Shown: positions 33,554-41,024 of the stretch, piece after piece
How positions within the stretch are numbered: the first letter of the stretch is position 1
Layout: the number at the start of each line of letters is the position of its first letter
Assembly (NCBI GenBank): GCA_046341775.1
Contig: JBKDQQ010000194.1
Location: forward strand, 1 to 48,124
From: SXXH01 sp041165735
GTDB lineage: Bacteria > Planctomycetota > UBA1135 > GCA-002686595
Reading direction: 5' to 3'
DNA: 48,124 bases
Notes under the pieces: generated by a model
The model's input: only the letters and a program-made list of their open reading frames with translations
What the model was told of the DNA's origin: nothing
Databases searched by the model: none
Translations under genes and position numbers: made by a program

Positions 33554-34947
33554 TTCTTCTGGTAGATGTGCACCGCCATGCCGTGCACGGCTTCGGCGGC
33601 TTCCATCATCGCTTCGGGCAAGGTCGGGTGCGCGTGGATGGTTCGCGCCACGTCCTCCGCTGTCGCGCCCATCTCGATCGCCAGCGCGGCCTCGGCGATC
33701 AGCTCGGTCACCTCGGGGCCGACCATGTGCACGCCGAGGATCTCGTCCGTCTTGGCGTCCGTGATGATCTTCACGAAGCCCTCGGTCTCCATCAGGCTCA
33801 TCGCGCGGCCCGAGGCGGCGAAGGGGAACGAGCCGGCCTTGAACGCCAGCCCCTTCTCCTTGCACTGGTCCTCGGTCAGTCCGACCGAGGCCATCTCGGG
33901 CGAAGTGAAGATCACGGCCGGCACGCAGCGCGCGTCGTAGGCCTCGTTCTGGCCGGCGATGACCGCGGCGGCGACCAGGCCTTCCTTGCTGCCCTTGTGC
34001 GCCAGCATCGGCTGTCCGGCGAGGTCCCCGATGGCGTAGATGTGCTTGACCTTGGTGCGCATCTGCGCGTCCACGGCGAGGAAGCCCTTCGCGTCGACGG
34101 CGAGGCCCGCCTTCTCGAGCTGCAATCCCGCGCTGTACGGCCGACGGCCGACGGTCGAGAGGATCTGGTCGCACTCGATCGTCGAGGCCACGCCCTTCGT
34201 CTCGATCTTGACGGTCGTCTTGCCTCCCTTGCGCTCGTAGCCCTTGGCGAAGGTCTCGGTCTTCAACTCGACGCCCATCTTCTTCAAGGAACGTTCGACG
34301 ACCTTGACGCAATCGCGCTCCTGGCCGGGCAGCGCGCCGGCGGAGGCCTCGAGCACGGTGACCTTCGCGCCGAGCTTCCTGTACATGATGCCCAGCTCGA
34401 GGCCGATGTAGCCGCCGCCGATCACAACGAGGTGCCCGGGGATCTTCGCGGGACGCAGCGCGCCGGTCGACGACCACACCGCGTCCTCGTCGTTCTTGAA
34501 GCCCGGGATCTCGATCGGCACCGAACCGGTGGCGATGACGCAGTCGTCGAAGGCGATCGTCTTCGTGCCGTCCTTGGTCTTCACCGCCACGGTCTTCTGG
34601 TCGACGAAGCTCGCCTCGCCCATGACCACGTCGACCGTGTGGTTCTTCAAGAGCACCCCGATGCCGCCCGTGAGCTTGCCGACGATGCCGGCCTTCCACT
34701 CGACGAGCTTCTTCACGTCGACGTCGACGCCCTTGACCGTGATGCCCATGGCCGAGGCCTCGGCCAGGCGGTTGACCAGGACGCCCGCGGCGATCAGGGC
34801 CTTGCTCGGGATGCAGCCCACGTTCAGGCAGGTGCCGCCGAGGTACTCCTTCTCGACGACGGTCACCTTCTGGCCCAGTTGGGCGAGGCGGATGGCGCAG
34901 ACATAGCCGGCCGGGCCGGCACCGATGACGACGACGTTGCGGGGCAT
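33550..34947 (-). CDS. lpdA: Dihydrolipoyl dehydrogenase (E3)
   Basis: FAD flavoprotein that reoxidises dihydrolipoyl groups of 2-oxo acid dehydrogenases and the glycine cleavage system. 465 aa. FAD motif VVIGAGPAGYVCAIRLAQLG, redox-active disulfide GGTCLNVGCIPSK, NAD motif VIGGGYIGLELG, second FAD motif YAIGDLAGQPMLAHKGSKEG, and the catalytic His-Glu pair in HAHPTLPEAMMEA. All are intact. Overlaps lipB by 4 nt. It is divergent from the propeller protein gene across 164 bp and is probably the E3 for the complex encoded at 39.9-44.9 kb. Confidence 0.97.
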   Translation of the reverse strand: MPRNVVVIGAGPAGYVCAIRLAQLGQKVTVVEKEYLGGTCLNVGCIPSKALIAAGVLVNRLAEASAMGITVKGVDVDVKKLVEWKAGIVGKLTGGIGVLLKNHTVDVVMGEASFVDQKTVAVKTKDGTKTIAFDDCVIATGSVPIEIPGFKNDEDAVWSSTGALRPAKIPGHLVVIGGGYIGLELGIMYRKLGAKVTVLEASAGALPGQERDCVKVVERSLKKMGVELKTETFAKGYERKGGKTTVKIETKGVASTIECDQILSTVGRRPYSAGLQLEKAGLAVDAKGFLAVDAQMRTKVKHIYAIGDLAGQPMLAHKGSKEGLVAAAVIAGQNEAYDARCVPAVIFTSPEMASVGLTEDQCKEKGLAFKAGSFPFAASGRAMSLMETEGFVKIITDAKTDEILGVHMVGPEVTELIAEAALAIEMGATAEDVARTIHAHPTLPEAMMEAAEAVHGMAVHIYQKK

Positions 34948-35111
34948 GGAGGGTCCTCTCGTGGCGCACGAGCCTCGATCGGCCCGTTCGGGGGCGGAGA
35001 GTCTAGCCTGCCGGCTCGTCGCGCCGCATCGACGTCGTCCCGCGGCGCGCCCTTGGTCCGCGCAAGACGCGCGTCGACCTCGCCTCCGTCCCGCCGCTCG
35101 GATTCGCTAGC

Positions 35112-36302
35112 ATGCGCGCCTCCACCGCCTTTCGGGATCGCACGCCGCCCTCGATGCCAGCCATTCCCCTCGCACTCGCCGTCCTCTCCACCGGCGGCGC
35201 GCTCGCCGCGCCGCATGCACCTCTTCGACCCGAAGCCCTGCGCACCTGGGCCGTCGTGGGCTCCGGCCCGGCGACCGCGAACGAGGTCATGAGCCCGTAC
35301 CTCGAGTTGTCGCCGCAGGGCGTCCCGCACCTCGCCTACCAGGATCTCGGCGTCGCCTTCTCGCGCTTGTCGCTGCGGCGCTGGGACTCCGCCGCCCAGG
35401 CTTGGATCGACGCCATCGCGCCCGGCAGCGGCAGCGTCGCGCAGAGCTGGTACAACCGCTTCGTCTTCGGCTCCGACGGCGCCATGTGGCACGCGGCGCG
35501 CGAGTACCAGCAGCCCACGGCCACGGTGCATCGCCTCGGACAGACGGGGTGGAGCGCGCTGCCGCTCGGCGCCAGCCCCGGCGACGCGCACTATGTCGAC
35601 ATCGACCTCCTGCCCGACGGCCGGCCGGTGGTCGTGACGCAGGACGGCTCGAGCACGCCCGTCAACCGCACCGTCGTGCGCGCCTTCGATGGGCAGGCGT
35701 GGCGCACCCTCGGAGACGCGCCCGCCAGTCCGGGCACGGCGAGCTACCAGTCGATCGCGGTGCGGCGCGACGGGACCGTGCTGTGCGCCTACTCCGACGC
35801 GACGGCGGGCGGGCGGCCCGTCGTGAAGCGCTTCGACGCGCTCGCCAACCAGTGGCTCGACTGCGGGCCGCCGAACTTCAGCCTCGAGAACGCCGCGAAC
35901 CTCGTGCTGGAGATCGGACCCGGCGGCGAGCCATGGCTGGCCTGGACCCTGACCTTCCAGAGGATCAGCGTGTGGCGGTTGGATCCGGACGGTTGGCGGC
36001 AGGTGGGCGCGGAAGTCGACGGAACGGACACGCCCGTCGTCGCCACCGAGAACTGGCGCCAATGGATGTGCTTGCGCTTCGACGCGCAAGGCCGGCCTTG
36101 GACCGCGTACCAGGCCGCCAACGCGCAAGGTCGCGCGACCGTCAAGCGCTTCGAGGACCAGCAATGGCGCGTGGTCGGCGCGCCGGCCTTCACGCCGCAC
36201 GCGGCCGACTACCTGACCTTCACGCTCGGGCCCGACGGCACGCCATGGGTGGCGTTCCGCGACGGCCTCACGCGCCGCGGCATGGTCATGGCTTGGCGCT
36301 GA
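35112..36302 (+). CDS. Exported seven-repeat beta-propeller protein
   Basis: 396 aa, function not recognised. The signal peptide is MPAIPLALAVLSTGGALA from an ATG at 35154; the ATG at 35112 adds 14 residues and also works. The mature part is seven repeats of about 45-50 aa, each with a G-x-P/V-x strand and a W/R-containing strand. Their cores are QGVPHLAYQD, DGAMWHAARE, DGRPVVVTQD, DGTVLCAYSD, GGEPWLAWTL, QGRPWTAYQA and DGTPWVAFRD, each followed by a VxRxxxxxW segment. Seven blades of this kind predict a closed beta-propeller, most likely for binding rather than catalysis. Cell-surface or periplasmic location is inferred. Confidence 0.8.
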   Translation: MRASTAFRDRTPPSMPAIPLALAVLSTGGALAAPHAPLRPEALRTWAVVGSGPATANEVMSPYLELSPQGVPHLAYQDLGVAFSRLSLRRWDSAAQAWIDAIAPGSGSVAQSWYNRFVFGSDGAMWHAAREYQQPTATVHRLGQTGWSALPLGASPGDAHYVDIDLLPDGRPVVVTQDGSSTPVNRTVVRAFDGQAWRTLGDAPASPGTASYQSIAVRRDGTVLCAYSDATAGGRPVVKRFDALANQWLDCGPPNFSLENAANLVLEIGPGGEPWLAWTLTFQRISVWRLDPDGWRQVGAEVDGTDTPVVATENWRQWMCLRFDAQGRPWTAYQAANAQGRATVKRFEDQQWRVVGAPAFTPHAADYLTFTLGPDGTPWVAFRDGLTRRGMVMAWR

Positions 36303-36335
36303 ACGCCATGGGCCCGTTGCGGTAGACTTCCCGCG

Positions 36336-36980
36336 ATGTCCACGGCGACCGCCCCCCGCACACATTGCCCCAACTGCGGGGCCAAGCTGCATCGACCGGA
36401 CTTGTCGTTGTGCGCGTATTGCGCCACTCCGCTGTCCATCGGATCCGCCCAGCAGGTGGATGCGGCCACCATCGCGCGCCTGCAACGCATGCGCGAGCAC
36501 AAGAGCTTCGCCGCGGCCATGGCCTTCGTGCCGCCCGACCAGACCGTCGAGCGTCGCGCCGGACGCCTCCTGACGCGCGGCACGGTCGCCGTCGCCGCGG
36601 GCCTCGCGCTGGTAATCGTCGGCGTCGCCCTGCGCGAGGGCGGGGCCTTCCTGGGGGGCGGGGCCTTCCTGCCGCTCGTCGTCCCGGGCGCGGCGCTGGT
36701 CATCGGCGGGCTCGCGGCCTTGCTGCGCCCCGCCGCCCTGCGCGCCGCGCATCGGGCCGCGCCGATCCTGCGTCGACCGGCCCTGGTGGCCGAACGCCGC
36801 AGCACCACCGCCGTCGAAGGCAGCGTCGACTACTACTTCACCCTGCGCTTCGACGACGGGTCGGAAGGCGAGTTCCACTGGCCCGGCCAAGGCACGATGT
36901 ACGAACCGCTCTCCAACGGCTACACGGGCATCGCGTACACGCGCGGAGACCGGTTGATCGACTTCCGTCGCTTGACCTGA
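36336..36980 (+). CDS. Zinc-ribbon membrane protein with DUF2500-like tail
   Basis: 214 aa. Residues 11-29 form a zinc ribbon (CPNCG and CAYC). Two hydrophobic segments follow at about 84-100 and 104-123 (VAVAAGLALVIVGVAL and LPLVVPGAALVIGGLAALL). The last 70 residues (LVAERRSTTAVEGSVDYYF, TMYEPLSNGYTGIAYTRGDRLIDFRR) resemble DUF2500/YcgJ-type beta domains that follow such membrane anchors. Function unknown; probably a membrane protein with a cytosolic zinc-binding head. It starts 33 nt after the propeller gene and may be co-transcribed with it. Confidence 0.78.
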   Translation: MSTATAPRTHCPNCGAKLHRPDLSLCAYCATPLSIGSAQQVDAATIARLQRMREHKSFAAAMAFVPPDQTVERRAGRLLTRGTVAVAAGLALVIVGVALREGGAFLGGGAFLPLVVPGAALVIGGLAALLRPAALRAAHRAAPILRRPALVAERRSTTAVEGSVDYYFTLRFDDGSEGEFHWPGQGTMYEPLSNGYTGIAYTRGDRLIDFRRLT

Positions 36981-37077
36981 GGCCCGCGACGCCTTCGACG
37001 GTTCCACCGGCTCGACGCGCGCGACCCCAAGACCACTGGCGGCGCCCTCCCGGGCGCGACCACCCACCACGGACCAC

Positions 37078-37533
37078 ATGACCACCAACTCCCTCCGCCT
37101 CGTCGGCGTGCTGCTCGCGGCCGCCGTGTCCGCCCCGCTGTTCCTCGCCTCCGCTCGTCCGGCCGCCGCCCACGACGGCGCCAACGAGAAGATCGAGCAC
37201 GCCATGGAGGACCTGAACGGGTCCCTCAAGCGCCTCGAGAAGGCCTTGGCCGAGAAGGACGCGGCCAAGTGCCTGCCGCTCGTCCTCAAGATGCAGGTCG
37301 CCTGCCAGGACTCGAAGGTCGAGGCGCCCTCGATGGCCGAGACGATCACCGACGCACAGAAGAAGGCCGACTTCCTGCTCGGCTACCGCAAGACCATGGT
37401 CGAACTGCAGAAGCAGCTCCTCGACCTCGAGGTGGCGGTCCTCGACGGCAAGTGGGAGGACGCGACCAAGCTCGTCTCGGACAAGATCAAGCCCTCGAAG
37501 AAGAGCGGCCACGACGCCTACAAGCCCGAGTGA
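37078..37533 (+). CDS. Putative periplasmic cytochrome b562 family protein
   Basis: 151 aa. A signal peptide ends at AAA31. The mature protein is all-helical and can be aligned along its length with E. coli cytochrome b562: EDLNGSLKRLEKAL, the LKMQVACQDSKVEAPSM segment against KMRAAALDAQKATPP, KADFLLGYRKTMVEL, and LDGKWEDATKLV against NEGKVKEAQAAA. Both heme ligands appear to be kept: Met43 and His145 (KKSGHDAYK against TRNAYHQKY). It lacks a CxxCH site, so heme would be non-covalent; Cys66 and Cys77 are extra. It would be an electron carrier, though heme binding is inferred. Preceded by a 97-nt gap and followed by a strong terminator. Confidence 0.7.
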   Translation: MTTNSLRLVGVLLAAAVSAPLFLASARPAAAHDGANEKIEHAMEDLNGSLKRLEKALAEKDAAKCLPLVLKMQVACQDSKVEAPSMAETITDAQKKADFLLGYRKTMVELQKQLLDLEVAVLDGKWEDATKLVSDKIKPSKKSGHDAYKPE

Positions 37534-37572
37534 GCCGCCCACGGCAACCAGCCGCGCGACGGCCAGCAAAAT

Positions 37573-37606
37573 CTCAGGCGCGGGAGTCAAGGACCCCGCG
37601 CCTGAG
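37573..37606 (+). terminator. Terminator after the cytochrome b562-like gene
   Basis: Perfect 12-bp stem CTCAGGCGCGGG/CCCGCGCCTGAG with a 10-nt loop, followed by CGTTTCC, beginning 40 nt after the stop. Confidence 0.7.
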
Positions 37607-37634
37607 CGTTTCCAGAGGGGGTGCAGCGATTCCT

Positions 37635-37656
37635 GATCCGGGAAATTCCCCGGATC
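37635..37656. promoter_or_regulatory. Inverted repeat upstream of the MBL/FN3/LTD gene
   Basis: GATCCGGG-AAATTC-CCCGGATC, an 8-bp perfect inverted repeat with an AT-rich centre, 113 bp upstream of the ATG at 37769 and after the preceding terminator. The position suits an operator or a 5' leader hairpin; function unproven. Confidence 0.4.
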
Positions 37657-37768
37657 ACTTGCCGGATTTGTGAATTCCTGATGCCCTTGGGGTTGGCTGT
37701 CCAGTGTCCGGCCGGCCCCCGGCCGTTCCGATCCGTTCCCCCGACCCCCTCGCGATCAGGACCCGACC

Positions 37769-39664
37769 ATGCTCCGTGCCCATGCCGCCTTGGCGGCCCT
37801 CGTCCTCCCGTGCGCCACGCTCTCGGCGCAGGAACTTCAGATCCACTACATCAATGTCGGCTGGGGAGGCTCGACCCTGATCGTGGGTCCCGACGGCACG
37901 ACGGTGCTGCTGGATGGCGGCAACACGGGCCGCGGCACGCAACGCATCGTCCCCTACCTGAACGCGATCGGCATCACGCCCGCGACCGGGCTCGACTACA
38001 CGATCGTCAGCCACCAGCACTGCGACCACAACGGCGGCCTCGACGAGGTCGTGCAAGCCGGTTGGAACGTGTGGGTGGAGAACTGGGACAACGGCTCGAC
38101 GTACTCGACCTCCTGCGTGACGCAGTGGGATTCCACGGCCTCGACGACCGCCGCCGGCATCCCGGTCGCGATGCCGGTCGGCACCGTGGTCCAACTCGGC
38201 GGCGGCGCGACGCTCACCTGCATCGCGCGCAACGGCTCGATCATCGGCGGCGGCGGCGTCTCGGTCAGCGACGAGAACGACCGCTCCATCGCGGTCCTGG
38301 TCAAGCATGGCGGCTTCGAGTGGATCTGGGCCGGCGACCTCGGCGGCGGGCAGAACGACTCCGCGTGCACGGGCCGGACGACCGCGCAGACCAACGTCGA
38401 GACCGCCGTGCTCGCCGCCATCTCGCCGGGTGGAGCCTTCCCGCTGATCTCCTCCGGAGGGATCGACGCGTTGCACGTCAACCACCATGGCAGCGAGAGC
38501 AGCACGAACAACGACTGGTTCGACCTCGCGCGCCCCGCGGTCGCCCTGATCGCCACCGGCGGCGGACAGGCCAGCAGCTACCACCTGCCTCGCAAGGATG
38601 TCGTGGAGAAGGTGCTCCTCGCGCAAGCCACCGCCTGCGTCTCCTCGACGCCGGCGCTCGTGCTGCAGACCGAAGAGGGCAACCCGACGGGCACGAACAC
38701 CAGCTTCGCGGGATACTGCGTGGGCAACATCGTGCTGCGCACGGACGGCGTCTCCAGCTTCTCCGTCCACGCCGACGGAGCCGTGACGGTGGGTCCCGAC
38801 GAACGCGCCGCTGCCGGCCTGCCGCGCACCTTCGCGCTCGACGACCAGACGGGCCCGCCCGACACGACGCCTCCCGCCGCGCCCACCGGCCTCGTGGCGG
38901 TCGCAGGCGACGCGAAGGTCGACCTCGCCTGGGCTGCCAACTCGGAGGCCGACCTGCGCGGCTACGACATCTACCGCTCGACGACGGCGGGCACCCTCGG
39001 CACGAAGCTCAACGCGAGCGTGGTGACCACGCGCAGCTGGTCGGACGCGGGCCTGGCCAACGGCACGACCTACCGCTACTCGATCAAGGCGTTGGACAAC
39101 GCCGGCAACGCGTCCGCGGCATCCACGCAGGTGGCTGCGACGCCCGTCGCTCCGCCGGCACCCGGCGGCCGTCCTTGGATCAACGAGTTCCACTACGACA
39201 ACTCGGGCACGGACGTGAACGAGTTCATCGAGATCGCCGGCCCGGCTGGCACCAACCTCGCCGGTTGGACCTTGGTGGGCTACGACGGCAGCACGCGCAA
39301 CACCTACAAGACGGTGACCTTGAGCGGAACGCTCGCCAACCAATCCAACGGCTTCGGCACGCGCTCCTTCGCGTTCTCCGGCCTGCAGAACGGCGCACCG
39401 GACGGCTTCGCGCTGGTCGACAATCTCGGGGTCGTGGTCCAATTCCTCAGCTACGAGGGCACCTTCACGGGATTGAACGGCCCCGCCGCGGGGCGCGCCT
39501 CGGTGGCGATCCCGCAATCCGAGAACGGCAGCGGCCCGACCAACGGATCGATCCGCCTGACCGGCGCCGGATGCGGGTACGCGAACTTCGCCTGGGCGGC
39601 GCCCGGGACCGCCAGCCAAAACTCCATCAACCCGGGGCAGTCCTTCCTGGTCGGCTGCCCCTGA
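37769..39664 (+). CDS. Exported ComEC-like metallo-beta-lactamase with FN3 and Lamin-tail domains
   Basis: 631 aa. Signal peptide MLRAHAALAALVLPCATLSA. Residues about 22-330 are a metallo-beta-lactamase fold of the ComEC/Rec2 hydrolase type: HYINVGWGGSTLIV, LLDGGNTG, the metal motif SHQHCDHNGG (HxHxDH), WAGDLGGG and VNHHGSESS. Residues about 360-455 are a fibronectin type III domain (PPAAPTGLVAVAGDAKVDLAWA), and about 465-631 a Lamin-tail domain (PWINEFHYDNSGTDVNEFIEIAGP, GWTLVGYDG). ComEC-type MBL domains in DNA uptake are nucleases, so a secreted nuclease or phosphodiesterase is the best guess. The Lamin-tail domain may attach it to surface polymers. An SD-like AGGA lies 8 nt before the ATG. 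Confidence 0.87.
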   Translation: MLRAHAALAALVLPCATLSAQELQIHYINVGWGGSTLIVGPDGTTVLLDGGNTGRGTQRIVPYLNAIGITPATGLDYTIVSHQHCDHNGGLDEVVQAGWNVWVENWDNGSTYSTSCVTQWDSTASTTAAGIPVAMPVGTVVQLGGGATLTCIARNGSIIGGGGVSVSDENDRSIAVLVKHGGFEWIWAGDLGGGQNDSACTGRTTAQTNVETAVLAAISPGGAFPLISSGGIDALHVNHHGSESSTNNDWFDLARPAVALIATGGGQASSYHLPRKDVVEKVLLAQATACVSSTPALVLQTEEGNPTGTNTSFAGYCVGNIVLRTDGVSSFSVHADGAVTVGPDERAAAGLPRTFALDDQTGPPDTTPPAAPTGLVAVAGDAKVDLAWAANSEADLRGYDIYRSTTAGTLGTKLNASVVTTRSWSDAGLANGTTYRYSIKALDNAGNASAASTQVAATPVAPPAPGGRPWINEFHYDNSGTDVNEFIEIAGPAGTNLAGWTLVGYDGSTRNTYKTVTLSGTLANQSNGFGTRSFAFSGLQNGAPDGFALVDNLGVVVQFLSYEGTFTGLNGPAAGRASVAIPQSENGSGPTNGSIRLTGAGCGYANFAWAAPGTASQNSINPGQSFLVGCP

Positions 39665-39682
39665 CGCCCCGACTGGCGCGGA

Positions 39683-39702
39683 CTGTCAATTTATTTTGAC
39701 AG
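39683..39702. terminator. AT-rich hairpin after the MBL/FN3/LTD gene
   Basis: CTGTCAA-TTTATT-TTGACAG, a 7-bp perfect stem flanked by further pairing bases (CCGAC/GTCGG), 18 nt after the stop. It is strikingly AT-rich for this genome. An operator is an alternative reading. Confidence 0.45.
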
Positions 39703-39765
39703 GCGTCGGCGGCCGGCCGAAGCGGCGGGGATCGCCTCGCCGCAGGCCGCGCAAGAGGCGGAGGG

Positions 39766-39793
39766 CGAAGGGCCGCCTCGGCGGCCCCCTTCG
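39766..39793 (-). terminator. Hairpin after the dehydrogenase operon
   Basis: Stem CGAAGGGCCGC paired with GCGGCCC...CTTCG (11 bp, 2-nt bulge) around loop CTCG, 56 nt past the stop of the second E1alpha gene, read on the minus strand. Confidence 0.45.
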
Positions 39794-39849
39794 ACGCGCC
39801 ACGCACGCGAATGGCGCGCGACGCCCGCGGGGCGGGGTCTGCGGACCGC

Positions 39850-41019
39850 TCAGAGCGGGAACGCGCCGTCGCCCGGAGTCGCGTGCCCGAGGCGTTCGGC
39901 CACCTCGATGAACGAGTTGTACTGCCTGCGCAGGTGCCGCGGCACCTCGGCGTAGACATCCTCGACCAAGGTCTTGAGCGCCATCTTCGGCGCCTGCTCC
40001 TGGCGATGGATCTCCGCGTCCACGAGCGCTTCGAGCTCGGCCTGCACCATGGCGCGGTGCTTCTTGTCGATCGCCTTCGCGGCCAGCAGGCGCTTCTCGA
40101 AGAGGTCGATCGGGTCGCGTCGGCGCCACGCCGCGACTTCCTTCTCGTCGCGGTACTTGGTCGGATCGTCCGACGAGCTGTGGCCCATCATCCGGTAGCT
40201 CTTCAACACGAGCAGCGAGGGCCGGTGCTCGCGAGCCATCGCGTGCGAGCGGCGCGCGGCCGCCACCACCGCGTCCACGTCGTTGCCGTCGACCTCGAAG
40301 CCGGGCATGCCGTACGCGGCCGCCTTGGCGGCGTAGCTCTTCGCCGCCGTCTGGTTGCGGCTGCAGACCGAGATCGCCCAGCCGTTGTCGATCACGACGA
40401 AGTAGCACGGCGTCTTCCAGACGCCGGCGAAGTTCAAGCCCGAGTGGAAGCCGTTGCTCGAGGTGGAACCGTCGCCGCCGTAGATGGCGTGGACTTCGTC
40501 GAGCCCGCGCAGCTTGGCCGCGTAGGCGGCGCCCACGCCGTGCACGATCTGCGTGCCGATGACCGACGACCAGCTGGGGTAGTTCGTCCCCTTGTGCTGG
40601 AAGTGGTTGCACATCTGGCGACCCTTGGCGGTGTCGTTGCTGTTGCAGTACATCTGCGCGATGTAGTCCGCCAGCGGCATGCCGCGCATCACGGCCGCGC
40701 CGCCTTCGCGCAGCCCCGACCACAGCCAGTCCTGCGGGCGCAACGCCCAGGCCGAGCCGATGATCGACGCCTCGAGCCCGGTCGCGGAACCGGCGAAGCC
40801 GACGCGACCGGCGCGCTGCAGCTTGAGCATGCGCTCGTCGAGCACGCGGATGCCGAGCATGTGGCGCAGCAGCGCCTTGCCCTCCTCGGCCTTCGACGAG
40901 CGCGCGGGGGCCGCCGCGCCACGCGACGACTTGGCCGCGTCCACGGACTTGGACGCGGACCGCGCCGCTGGCTTGTTCGCCGCGCGGCCGGCCTTGGCCT
41001 TCGAGGTCGCCTTCGCCAT
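39850..41019 (-). CDS. 2-oxo acid dehydrogenase E1 alpha subunit, second copy, with basic tail
   Basis: 389 aa from ATG 41019, 5 nt after the E2 stop. The first 45 residues are almost only Ala, Lys, Arg and Ser (KATSKAKAGRAANK, KSVDAAKSSRG), a histone-H1-like tail not usual for E1alpha. The catalytic part is complete: thiamin diphosphate motif GDGSTSSNGFHSGLNFAGVW with the downstream DNGWAIS, and the phospho-loop-like MGHSSSDDPTKY typical of branched-chain E1alpha. Residues lining the active-site mouth differ from the first copy: SGLREGG for SYRDFG and MCNH for MPVH. It ends GDGAFPL, matching GGGAFPL of the first copy. It may pair with the single E1beta to change substrate range, or act as a regulatory subunit. 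Confidence 0.88.
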   Translation of the reverse strand: MAKATSKAKAGRAANKPAARSASKSVDAAKSSRGAAAPARSSKAEEGKALLRHMLGIRVLDERMLKLQRAGRVGFAGSATGLEASIIGSAWALRPQDWLWSGLREGGAAVMRGMPLADYIAQMYCNSNDTAKGRQMCNHFQHKGTNYPSWSSVIGTQIVHGVGAAYAAKLRGLDEVHAIYGGDGSTSSNGFHSGLNFAGVWKTPCYFVVIDNGWAISVCSRNQTAAKSYAAKAAAYGMPGFEVDGNDVDAVVAAARRSHAMAREHRPSLLVLKSYRMMGHSSSDDPTKYRDEKEVAAWRRRDPIDLFEKRLLAAKAIDKKHRAMVQAELEALVDAEIHRQEQAPKMALKTLVEDVYAEVPRHLRRQYNSFIEVAERLGHATPGDGAFPL

Positions 41020-41024
41020 CCCGA

